DNA from: Chaetoceros tenuissimus
Lineage: Eukaryota; Bacillariophyta; Thalassiosirophyceae; Chaetocerotales; Chaetocerotaceae
DNA length: 64,000 bases
Direction of reading: 5' to 3'
NCBI GenBank assembly: GCA_021927905.1
Contig: BLLK01000032.1
Location: forward strand, 265,342 to 329,341
Position 1 is the stretch's first letter. Each line of letters begins with the position of its first letter. Below, piece after piece: positions 10,769-19,748 of this stretch. Made by a program: the position numbers and the translations under genes. Below the pieces are notes generated by a model, which did not search any database, was not told the origin of the DNA, and worked only from the letters and a program-made list of their open reading frames with translations.

Positions 10769-12646
10769 ATGCAGAACCGATCAAAGAAGGAATATATTGT
10801 CCTATTACTATGTGGCACTTTGTGCTGGTCCCATGCTTTTACAAGTCCATCAGTTTCTGTAAAGCCACTTCAAATACATAGTATTCATGAGAAAACACTT
10901 GAACAGTTTAGAGACAATAGAAATGATAATTTCAATCTTTACATGTCTTCCTCGGGAAAGGAGAATAGACCTCGGCGCAAATTTCCTATCCCAAACCCAG
11001 TGGCCATTGTGACAAATGTTTTCAAAGCAACCTTCAGATTTCAAGCCAATTTCCGTAAAAAGTTTGCTACATTGAGTCGCAAGGGGAAGCTGATTGTCTC
11101 ATTTCAACTCATGGTGATGGGATTACTCTTTGGGTATACTGGGACAAGCATAACAAGATCTATTGCAGCATCGAGATCCGGAACAGCAGCCACAAGTAAA
11201 CCTATGGAAGTTCCATACAGTGTCTTCATGGATATGGTCGAAAAAAGTGGCCAAGGTCATACAGCTGGAGAAAATCCTGCAATGCAAGTTGATCATATAA
11301 TAATTGGTAAAGAGAAAATTGGATTCAAGGTGAAATCTGATGCTGAAAAGCATGCATTGGCGTTGAAAAGTACAAAGCTTGTTGAGACGAATGATATTGC
11401 AGTTCAAACAGTGAAGGAACGTCAGCTATACACTTCCAAAGTAAATGCAAGTCCAGAACTTGTCAAATTCTTGAGAGATAATAAAATACCATTCAAAGCT
11501 GCTTCCACAAAGGGAACAAATGCTGCAGCAATGGTCGCGAGATCATCCATTATTCTTATTTACATGTTGTTTTTGTTACGAATGTACAAGACAATGGCAG
11601 GTGGAGGAAGTTCAAAAGATACACCAGGAAAGCTTGCAAGGCAGCTTCAGTCAGATCCAAAGTCAATGGTTAAATTTGAGGATATTGAGGGAATTGATGA
11701 TGCAAAATTTGAAGTAATGGAACTTGTTGATGCTCTAAAGAATCCAGGAAAATACGCAATTTTGGGAGCAAGAGCTCCAACTGGTTTACTTTTGGAGGGA
11801 CCTCCAGGAACTGGTAAAACTATGCTCGCCAGAGCATGTGCTGCAACAGCTGGTGTTCCACTCTTGTATTGTTCTGGAAGTGATTTTGTAGAAATGTTTG
11901 TTGGGCGTGGAGCTGCGAGGGTTCGAAAAACGTTTGAGAGAGCAGGTAAGATGCATTTTTATAGATTTCGTTTGCATCTATGAATATTCACATCATCTCA
12001 CATATTTACTTATATTTTCATAGGTAAAATTGCACCTTGCATTATCTTTATAGATGAATTGGATGCTTTGGGAAAATCACGAGGAGGAGATATGTTGGGA
12101 ATGCAAATGAGGAGCAATGACGAAGCTGAGCAGACTCTTAACCAATTGTTGGCATGTATGGATGGATTGGACAGTAAGAAGGGAATTTGCGTTCTTGCAG
12201 CAACAAATAGAAGGGAGGTCTTGGATCCAGCTCTTATTAGGCCGGGAAGATTTGATCGCATTATCAAGGTAACACTTCCTGATGCTGCTGGAAGAGAGAG
12301 AATATTGAGGGTTCATGCGAAGAAGTTACCAGGATTCAGAGAATGTAATGGTGTAGATACGTCTAGACTTGGAAGTCTTGGACAAGGCAAAGCAGTTGAT
12401 TTAAGTGCTGTTGCTGCTGTTACATCCAACCTAAGTGGAGCAGAATTGGAGTTTATAGTGAATGAAGCAGCAATCCGCGCAGTTCGAAGGGTCAGTGCCG
12501 ATATCCGAGAAGGAATAGATCCAAAAGATATCGAATATCCATCAGTATGCGCAATGGACTTTGAAGATAGTGTCAAAAGCTTTTTCCTGACAAGGAAACC
12601 ATCGGGGGGTGGTAATGGAATTTTCGATGCGCTAAGACCGAAATAA
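10769..12646 (+). CDS. FtsH-like plastid AAA-ATPase lacking the protease domain (FtsHi type)
   Basis: Two exons, 10769-11945 and 12024-12646, with a 78-bp intron (GTAAGA...ATAG), give 599 residues. The ATG at 10769 is chosen over the upstream TTG because it starts a signal peptide with a plastid-type cleavage site at SHAFTSP. Two membrane helices flank a lumenal or stromal loop (near [17 protein letters not shown] and [16 protein letters not shown]), as in FtsH. The AAA module is complete: Walker A GPPGTGKT, pore-loop [14 protein letters not shown], Walker [13 protein letters not shown] and the arginine-finger region [19 protein letters not shown]. The protein stops about 130 residues after that block, with no HEXXH zinc site, and the next gene begins 242 bp later. 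It is therefore likely an ATPase-only partner in plastid FtsH or import-motor complexes. Confidence 0.88.
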
Positions 12647-12725
12647 GTGTTTCGTTTAATACTACTCAGTTTTCTTATAATACTCGTATTTTTGTGACCA
12701 ATGCACTTCATGTTGTTTGCACGGA

Positions 12726-12749
12726 TGACGTCATTTCGGCGCGCCAAAA
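12726..12749. promoter_or_regulatory. CRE palindrome next to E2F-like site
   Basis: The palindrome TGACGTCA lies at 12726-12733, followed by TTCGGCGCGCCAAAA, whose core GGCGCGCC (12738-12745) fits the E2F consensus on both strands. They sit about 145 bp upstream of the dehydrogenase/cupin gene start and 80 bp after the FtsH-like stop. Binding by bZIP or E2F factors is inferred only. Confidence 0.45.
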
Positions 12750-12888
12750 ATGAAAATAAGATGACGGATGAGAGAAAAAAGCGATCCCAATAATTGGAAT
12801 TTGATTGATTGTTCCCATTCTCACCTAACCTCGTCATTCCTTCCACAATAACTAGTAGAGAACGTCTATAAAAGTAAGCTAATCAAAG

Positions 12889-14580
12889 ATGAAGATAGTA
12901 ACGATTGGTCTTGGAGCAATGGGTGGAGGCATGGCTCGCAGCCTTTTGAGATCCTCAGAAGTCAGCGAGGTGCAGGGCTTCGATCTCAATGATGAGATTG
13001 TAAAAAAGTTTTACGATGAAGCAAAGGAAGCTGGTAAAGCAAGTGACACCCTTCCTAGTGAACTTGTTTTGGAAAAAATTGTTACAAGAGATACAAATGT
13101 TGTTTTACTTGTTCTTGTCAACGAGGCTCAATGTGACTCAGTTTGTTTCGGGGGTGGCACGAATCTTGAATCTATTTTGCAACCCGGTTCATGTGTGATT
13201 CTTTCTTCTACCGTAACTGCTGCATGGGCAAAGTCGGCATATGAAAAGTTTGCCAAGAAGGGGATTCAGTTTTGCGACTGTCCAATAAGTGGTGGTCCAG
13301 TACGAGCATTGGCTGGAGAAATTACGATAATGGCATCAGGTGAAGAGAAATCCCTTGCATATATCGATCCTGTTCTCAAAGCTATGGGTAAAGAAATTCA
13401 CATCATTGAAGGAGGTGCCGGTATGGGATCTACCGTAAAAATGGTGCATCAATTACTTGCTGGTGTACATATTGTTGTGGCTGCAGAGGCGTTGGCGCTT
13501 GCGGCCAAGGCTGGCCTTGACGTAGAACAGATGTATCAAATTGTTTCAGGCGCTGCAGGTCAAAGTTGGATGTTTTGTGATAGAGGAAAGAGAATGATTG
13601 ATAATCCAGAAAACAAGGTAATGAGCGCATTAGCTATTTTTATCAAAGATATGGACATTGTGTATAGTGAAGCAAAAAGACTGCAATCTCCCATTCCGCT
13701 AGCAACTGCTGCATTACAGCAATTTATTTCCGGTTCTAGTCTTGGTTTAGCTAGAAATGATGATTCCTCAGTTGTACAAGTGTATGAAAAACTCTCAGGA
13801 GTTTCCGTGAAGAAATCTGTTTCTACACCAAAAGAAGGAGAAGAAGTAGGCGATCTTTGGGTTCTTCCTGATGGAACAAAGGAAAAGATTGTTGAAGTTG
13901 GAATGGAGGAGAGGCATAACATTGTAATCTCGAACGAATACACTAGAGTTTTGAAGGTAAAATTTGGCCCAAAAGATACTACATGGGCACATCGTCATGC
14001 AGAAGACTCTCTCTATTTCTTCCTTGTAGAAGGAGGATTGAATGTAATCAATCACGTGAAAGGTTCGGATCCAGCATGTGACTGTATGGTAGGTCCCCTT
14101 CTATTTTTCCAATTTTTGTTTTGATTTTCTTTCTCAAACCTTTTTACAAATTAGGAATTTGGAGAAGTACGCTATGGGACACATAAATCAGATAAACCAT
14201 TGGTTCATAAGATTACAAACATGAATGACTCAGAAATGTTTTGCATTGATGCTGAAGTACTGAAGAGTCCACCAGTTACAAGCCCAATTCCTTTGGTAGC
14301 AGAAAAGCATGAATTGATTAAATCCCGCGATCGTTGTAGAGTTTACAAGCTAGTACTTCAGCCAAATGAAAGTGTTACTGTCAGTTATCCATTCTTTTAC
14401 CTTAGTATCGTGCTAAAACCGTCTACTCTAAAGACCGTGATTGGTAGTGGACGTCATTCTATTTCTTGGGAGAAAAAGACACAGTTGGGAGATCTAGAAT
14501 GGTGTAACCCAACAATTGATATTACAATGACAAATACCGGGGATGAAGTTTATGAACAATTCATCTCTGAATGGCTTTAA
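12889..14580 (+). CDS. Threonate/3-hydroxyisobutyrate dehydrogenase-like enzyme fused to cupin-like domains
   Basis: Two exons, 12889-14088 and 14155-14580, with a 66-bp phase-0 intron (GTAGGT...TTAG), give 541 residues. Residues 1-300 form a beta-hydroxyacid dehydrogenase: NAD(P)-binding GLGAMGGGMARSLL, substrate motif CDCPISGGPVRALAGEITIM, and GSTVKMVHQLLAGVHIVVAAEALALAAKAG, which looks most like L-threonate dehydrogenase (LtnD). The catalytic Lys184 is kept, but the usual Asn three residues later is His187. From about residue 320 a second part has cupin features (WAHRHAEDSLYFFLVEGG) and a further beta-rich repeat to the end. The same order across the intron, in frame, argues for one fused protein. 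Oxidation of a 3-hydroxyacid is likely; the cupin half may bind or process a related sugar acid. Confidence 0.82.
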
Positions 14581-14776
14581 ATTAAATTGAGATGACCTGA
14601 GCTTACAGACATGTCGATTACATAGATGAGTGTTTCAAATTGAAATCAACGCTTTTGTCTAGAAGTATAGTAGTTTACACGTTTGTTACCTTACTTGTAC
14701 TGCATTGTCTTTTATAATCTATTCTATTTCTCATGCAGACTCGCAAAATATTACGCGCTGTGTGCACATTAGACAA

Positions 14777-15865
14777 CTACTTTTTGGAAATGACCAAGTA
14801 TGCTGTACAAGCAAGTGCAATGACTCCTTGAATGGTTGCTGCACTAGAATGAGCCTGAACGTCTCCAGAACCTTGTGCAACTAATAGCAATTCTCCAATA
14901 GATCTAAAACTGAAAAGAAGAGCCCCTACCAAAGCGGATTGACTAACAATTCCCGCCTTTTTCAAATCTGCCGCTTGCATAAGCGGATCATCTCCAAGTT
15001 TTTCTTGTGCTTCTCTAAGTTCCTGGACAGCCTTTTCTACTTCTGCAGTCTCTTCTTTCACCTTGTCTACAAGTCTCGCAACAGATCCCTCTGCTTCTCT
15101 CAATCTAGCTTCTTCTTCTTCAAGAGCTTTTGATCTGTTCTTTGAATTCCTTTCGGACATTTCCGCTTGTTCCTTCTTGATATCCTGAATGCTATCCAAT
15201 AATTGCGCATTTGCTTTATCAAAAACTGCGTTGATCTCCTTCATTAGTTCCTCGTCATTCAAAATTGAATCACTAATTGAAGTACTTTTTGTCTGCACCC
15301 TTGCGTCTTCTAATGCTTCTTCCAAAGCCTTTTTCATAAATTCATCAGTATCCTGGGATAGATTCACAGCGGTGAGCTGCTCTTCATCCAAATTAATCTC
15401 TCCAATACCATCTGCATCGTCCAAAGGAACATTGCTTGGAGTGTCAACCACAACTTTCTTCTTCCCAAAGCCATCTCCAGACTTGAATTCCTTTTCTCCA
15501 GTCATCTCGCCTAATAAATCATTATATATTGATTCGCCATCATCATCTTTCACTTCTGCATACATATCTTTGTAAAGTTTTACTTCATCAGGTGATAATT
15601 CAGCCATTTCATCTTCGGGAGATATGTCAATTTTACTCAGGTCCAATTTTGATTCTGAACTTTTAGCAGGTGTTCCAATCTCATCTAGAGAAGCAAGTTC
15701 TTCAAGAGATGCAAATGCATTCTCCATTCCAGTTCGATCATCTTCACTTTTGCTATTTGATAGTTTCGAAAGAGATGTGTATTTCTTGTGGGTTGTTGCT
15801 AGAGGAGCTAATGAAAATCCATGCACTGAACTAAGCGCTGCGCTGCAAAGAATGGAAATCTTCAT
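14777..15865 (-). CDS. Plastid-targeted coiled-coil protein with C-terminal membrane segments, function unknown
   Basis: The 362-residue protein begins MKISILCSAALSSVHGFSLAP, a signal peptide with a G-F cleavage site of diatom plastid type. Residues about 30-200 are acidic and disordered. Residues about 210-300 form a charged coiled coil rich in Glu, Lys and Arg (KKEQAEMSERNSKNRSKALEE). The last 60 residues hold two hydrophobic segments, near SQSALVGALLFSFRSIGELLLVAQ and TIQGVIALACTAYLVI, ending in SKK. I do not recognise the family. A thylakoid or plastid-envelope structural protein is a fair inference. The gene is convergent with the dehydrogenase/cupin gene. Confidence 0.75.
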   Translation of the reverse strand: MKISILCSAALSSVHGFSLAPLATTHKKYTSLSKLSNSKSEDDRTGMENAFASLEELASLDEIGTPAKSSESKLDLSKIDISPEDEMAELSPDEVKLYKDMYAEVKDDDGESIYNDLLGEMTGEKEFKSGDGFGKKKVVVDTPSNVPLDDADGIGEINLDEEQLTAVNLSQDTDEFMKKALEEALEDARVQTKSTSISDSILNDEELMKEINAVFDKANAQLLDSIQDIKKEQAEMSERNSKNRSKALEEEEARLREAEGSVARLVDKVKEETAEVEKAVQELREAQEKLGDDPLMQAADLKKAGIVSQSALVGALLFSFRSIGELLLVAQGSGDVQAHSSAATIQGVIALACTAYLVISKK

Positions 15866-16150
15866 GTTTTAGTGTTATTCAGATGTAATGTTTTCCTACT
15901 CTCGTGAGGAGCTTTCACAAAGCAAATGTGAAATACAGTTGCATTTCCTTTCATCAACTGCTCTCTTCTTTTGGTCTTCAAGTTGCGTTTGAGTGGTGTC
16001 AGTCGTACTTTACATACGCACAAAGTAACTGTCCTTCTTTCTTTCCCTTTTCTAACTTCACTCAGAGGTTACAGTGGAGCGAAAAATGTAGGAGCTCTTT
16101 CGAAGTGAATAAGTACAGCCCTGTCGATAGCATTAATACAATAAAATACA
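15866..16150. other. Divergent spacer before Sec61-beta
   Basis: This is the promoter region shared with the minus-strand plastid protein gene. An ORF from 15904 has no recognisable features and is not called. Confidence 0.4.
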
Positions 16151-16763
16151 ATGGTATGTTCAGTAAAAAAGATAAAGAGACGCAGCAGGTGCATCTAGAT
16201 GACTCAGAATGATCTCCAGGAAAAAGGGCAGCTGGAAGGGCTTTCATTGGGATCAAATAGCTCGAGAATGCAATGACTCATATCCTGATGATAGGTGGGA
16301 AGCATAAGGATAGTGCATTTTGTTCGGCTGATCAAATATTATGCATGCTAAATTTGATGCTATACTGTTCAGAAATATAGATAGGAATCTCCCTGTGTTT
16401 TTAGAAGTGATGAAATTCTTTTTAAAGTTTTAGGAGTCATTGCAGAAGCATTGCTGTTACCACTACTATTGCCATGTCCATTTTGATTTTGATTCCATTA
16501 CTCACGCATTTTTTCATTTCAACTCTACCACCTTTCAATCATCAAAATTAAATTCTAATCAATAGTCTGGACGTGGAAATACAAGACGCCGTGCGGCAGC
16601 TGGAGGACCAGGAGCAGCTGGAGGAGGATCATCCAATATTTTGCAGTTTTACCAAGATGATAGTCCAGGACTTCAAGTAGGACCTACAACAGTTTTGGTA
16701 GCTAGTTTATCATTTGTTGGTATTGTGGTTCTTCTTCATATTTGGGGAAAATTCCGTATGTAA
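16151..16763 (+). CDS. Sec61 translocon beta subunit, spliced
   Basis: Exon 16566-16763 encodes 65 residues: [20 protein letters not shown], then [20 protein letters not shown], a single C-terminal membrane helix and a short tail ending HIWGKFRM. The Tyr-x-x-Asp-Ser-Pro-Gly-Leu-x-Val-Gly-Pro block and HIWGK are the hallmark of Sec61-beta (SBH1), a tail-anchored ER membrane subunit of the protein-conducting channel. The codon just before the exon is TAG and is preceded by a CTAAT branch-like site, so an upstream exon must supply the start. The best candidate is ATG at 16151-16153 followed at once by the donor GTATGT, giving an intron of about 412 bp in phase 0. The exon is certain; the start exon is less so. 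Other short exons in the intron cannot be excluded. Confidence 0.8.
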
Positions 16764-17395
16764 ATTGATCAGGTGTTTTTGGACAAGATTATGAAATTGG
16801 ATTCAAATTACAAATGGGGTCGATGCAAACTGAAACTCAAGGAACTATAACAAATGCAAAACAATACAGATTTTTCGTAAATTAGCAAATCAATAAAGAG
16901 AAAGAAAAATAGATTTCCACTTGCTCATTTCTTTTGAGCTTTTTCATCACAATAGAATGTCATAAGAGTTTAATAGTTGCTAGTCTCTAGTCTGCTATCC
17001 AAGCAGCAAAGGTTTTCACAAGTTCAATCATATATGCAGCAATTACATCTTCATATAGCATTTTCTTTCTTTGCGAACAAGAGAAAGAGTTTGAAAAGAT
17101 GAAAGTCAATGATTATTTGGATTTTGGATTTCGGATTCCTCAATTTCAATTTTAGAACCGTTATTCGACGTTAGCAAGAAACCGCTTCCAGTTGGTACTT
17201 GCAACAAAATCGACAGACCCATTCCCAACCCTTCATTTCTTTTGGAGGCGTCAATCATACGTAGAAAAGATACCAACATCATCAACATCAGCGAATCTTT
17301 TGTTGTTCCTTGCTTCGGAGGGCCAGCTGCTTTGTAGTTCAAGGTGCTACGTATCGAAATCAGTGATCGTATCATTAATCCTAATTGATTTAATC
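16764..17395. other. Spacer between Sec61-beta and APS reductase
   Basis: The frame of APS reductase is open back to 17192, but no ATG precedes 17396 with a sensible leader, so this is treated as 5' UTR and promoter. Nothing else is supported. Confidence 0.5.
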
Positions 17396-18694
17396 ATGAA
17401 GTGCCATTCTCTTGCTTTTGCTGCAGCTCTTTTCTCTACCGCTAGTGCATTTGTACAAAATGTACCAAAGTCCGTGGTACCTGTTCAGGTAACCAAGGAT
17501 GTTTTTTCTCTTGCTATGGCTGAGGAGGTTTTCGACCAAGAACAGTTTAACGCAGAAGGAAAGGAGATGCGTCTTAAGCACCTTGAGGAGCAAGCTATGT
17601 ACGCACTCAAGATCTCTTGCGAGAACTATGGAAACGCTGTATTCCCAAATGCAATGATTGCTGGAGATGTTGTAATCACTCACCTTCTTCACCGTCTTGG
17701 ATACTTGAAGGATGGAAAGTGCACTATTATGTGTGTTGATACCTTCCACCTTTTCCCAGAGACCATGGAGTTCCTTAAGGAGATTGAGGAGTACTATGAC
17801 TTCAAGGCAGAGGTTTTCTGCGCTGAAGGAGTTCCAGTAGCTGATAAAGCGGCATACGATAAAAAGTATGGAGCTGATCTCTGGAAGGAGGACATTGAGC
17901 AATACGACAAGGTTTGCAAGGTTGAGCCATTCCAGCGTGGACTTAAGACCCTCAACACTGACTGTATGATCAATGGACGTACCAGATGGCAGGGATTTGA
18001 GCGTGCATGGATTGATCTTTTCGAGAACGCTCCAATTGGAGGAGGACTCGCAAAGTGCAACCCTCTCGCTTACTGGACTTTGGAGGATTGCTTCGACTAC
18101 ATTGCTAAGTATGAGGTACCACACCACCCACTTCACGCAAAGGGATACCCATCTATTGGAGATGCAAAGGATACCATTCCAATTCCAGAGGATGGATCCA
18201 CTCGCTTTGTTGACTTCAAGTTCGAGGGAGATCCAACTCCATGGTTGGACTATGCTTCTGAGCGTAAGGGACGTTTTGTTGGACTTGCAAACAAGGATGG
18301 ATCCACCAAGACTGAGTGTGGAATCCACGTAGCTGGAGCAGAAAAGACTTTTGACCGTGACCTTTGGGAGGAGGGTGCTGTTAAGGGACTTGCTTCCAAC
18401 GATGATGCAATTGAGGTTACCAAGTCTGGAAAGCCAGCTGTTATCGCGGTATATGCACCATGGTGCCAGTTCTGTCAAAAGATGGAGGAGGAATTCGCTG
18501 CGTTTGCTGAACAAAGTGATCTTGATGTATACAAGTTCCGTGGAGATGAGGAGCGTGAATTCGTTGAGGCTAACTTGAACACAAAGTCTTTCCCAACTAT
18601 CAATGTTGTAAAGGCTGACGGATCTGTTGTCAAGTACGAGTCCGAAGACCGTACTGTTGACGCAATCAATGCTTTCGTTAAGGAGCAACTATAA
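17396..18694 (+). CDS. APR: Plastid APS reductase of the Fe-S-free (APR-B) type, fused to thioredoxin
   Basis: The 432-residue protein starts at ATG 17396, where a signal peptide ends in a clear plastid motif (STASAFVQNVP). Residues about 70-310 are the sulfonucleotide reductase domain: NAVFPNAMIAGDVVITHLL, VDTFHLFPET, CNPLAYWTLEDCFDYI, HPLHAKGYPSIGDAKDT and the catalytic ECGIH (Cys308). Plant APS reductases bind a 4Fe-4S cluster with a CC pair and a CxxC in SIGCEPCT. Here the matching places read KVCKV and SIGDAKDT, so the cluster ligands are absent. Residues about 335-432 are a thioredoxin domain with active site WCQFCQ (Cys357, Cys360) that supplies electrons. The enzyme reduces adenosine 5'-phosphosulfate to sulfite in plastid sulfate assimilation. 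Strong codon bias suggests high expression. Confidence 0.93.
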   Translation: MKCHSLAFAAALFSTASAFVQNVPKSVVPVQVTKDVFSLAMAEEVFDQEQFNAEGKEMRLKHLEEQAMYALKISCENYGNAVFPNAMIAGDVVITHLLHRLGYLKDGKCTIMCVDTFHLFPETMEFLKEIEEYYDFKAEVFCAEGVPVADKAAYDKKYGADLWKEDIEQYDKVCKVEPFQRGLKTLNTDCMINGRTRWQGFERAWIDLFENAPIGGGLAKCNPLAYWTLEDCFDYIAKYEVPHHPLHAKGYPSIGDAKDTIPIPEDGSTRFVDFKFEGDPTPWLDYASERKGRFVGLANKDGSTKTECGIHVAGAEKTFDRDLWEEGAVKGLASNDDAIEVTKSGKPAVIAVYAPWCQFCQKMEEEFAAFAEQSDLDVYKFRGDEEREFVEANLNTKSFPTINVVKADGSVVKYESEDRTVDAINAFVKEQL

Positions 18695-19748
18695 GTGAAT
18701 AAATTAGGGTTGTACTTATAAAATTGAAGACATATAAATGAGCTTCGTAACTATTTGTTGATTACTAGGTGAAAAATAGGTAGACAATAGTGTGTAAAAT
18801 GAAGGGTGATGGACTGAAGTGCATCAATAGAGACTGGAGATCACGTTTGTGGACAGGATAGGGCAATGCCAAAAAAATTTAAATAGTGTTGTAACAGGCT
18901 GTAGACCGTTTCCAGCAGAAAATGCAAGTTTCTTGCTTGGATTGGAGGTATACGAGTAGTCAAGGCATTGTATCTGAGTAAGTAACTTTTTTGTTACTAC
19001 ACATGCATACACTATCAACTATCAACTATCACTGTGTCACTAGCTACTCGTAGGCCTGCATTTTTGTATACCATACTTGCATCTACTACGATTGGACATA
19101 ATGATAAAATAAGAACCATATTCAAAGAAATTTCTCAGGGCAACATGGAACACGACGAATTTCAATCCAGCTTCATTATAATTCCATCATTTCCACCATG
19201 TATGACCCTTACAATCTAGAACCTTTTTACAAAGTCAAGATCACTTTTAAACTAATATTAGTATACGTATAATTATTTGCCTCCTCAATGTTAAGGAAGG
19301 AATGAAGACATGTGATTATCTTGGGATATGTTCAAGTCATGGCGAAACATGTGTTGGACAAAGAAGATCTTCGGGGCATAATTTCACCGTGATTTAATGG
19401 CCTAAATGAGGCTTTTTATGACGAAAATAGAAGGACTTTTTGAGATTTTCCGAAAGGAAGGGGTAATGAGCTTGAGGCACAGAGAGGCATAGCAGCTATG
19501 CCTCAACTCCATTGTCAAATTCTTTCATTGAACCGATTGAAAAACGGAAGGGCATCCAGTGAAGACCACTAATCATAGGCAGAACCTTGTAATAACAGGT
19601 CATCGCTGCTGGCAAACAAATAATCGCAAAGCAGTGCATATTTTCAAGTGGAGATTCGTCTTTACTCCTCATTGAAAAACACCGGAAACTAGAAACTAGA
19701 AACTAGCTGCTCACTCTTCCGTATTCCACGCTAAAATTCCACCCGAAA
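18695..19748. other. 1-kb spacer, no gene seen
   Basis: The stretch holds an AAGTAAC...GTTACT inverted repeat near 18981-19000, tandem CTATCAA copies near 19014-19030 and three GAAACTA copies near 19687-19706. The short ORFs at 18824 and 19034 lack any supporting feature. Confidence 0.45.

Noticed and set aside
15904-16212. 102-codon ORF between the plastid coiled-coil gene and Sec61-beta
   Set aside because: No leader, domain or coding bias; it overlaps the likely Sec61-beta start region.
17390-18688. 432-codon minus-strand ORF opposite APS reductase
   Set aside because: It mirrors the real gene almost end to end. Strong codon bias in the sense gene avoids codons that read as stops on the other strand; the translation has no domain features.
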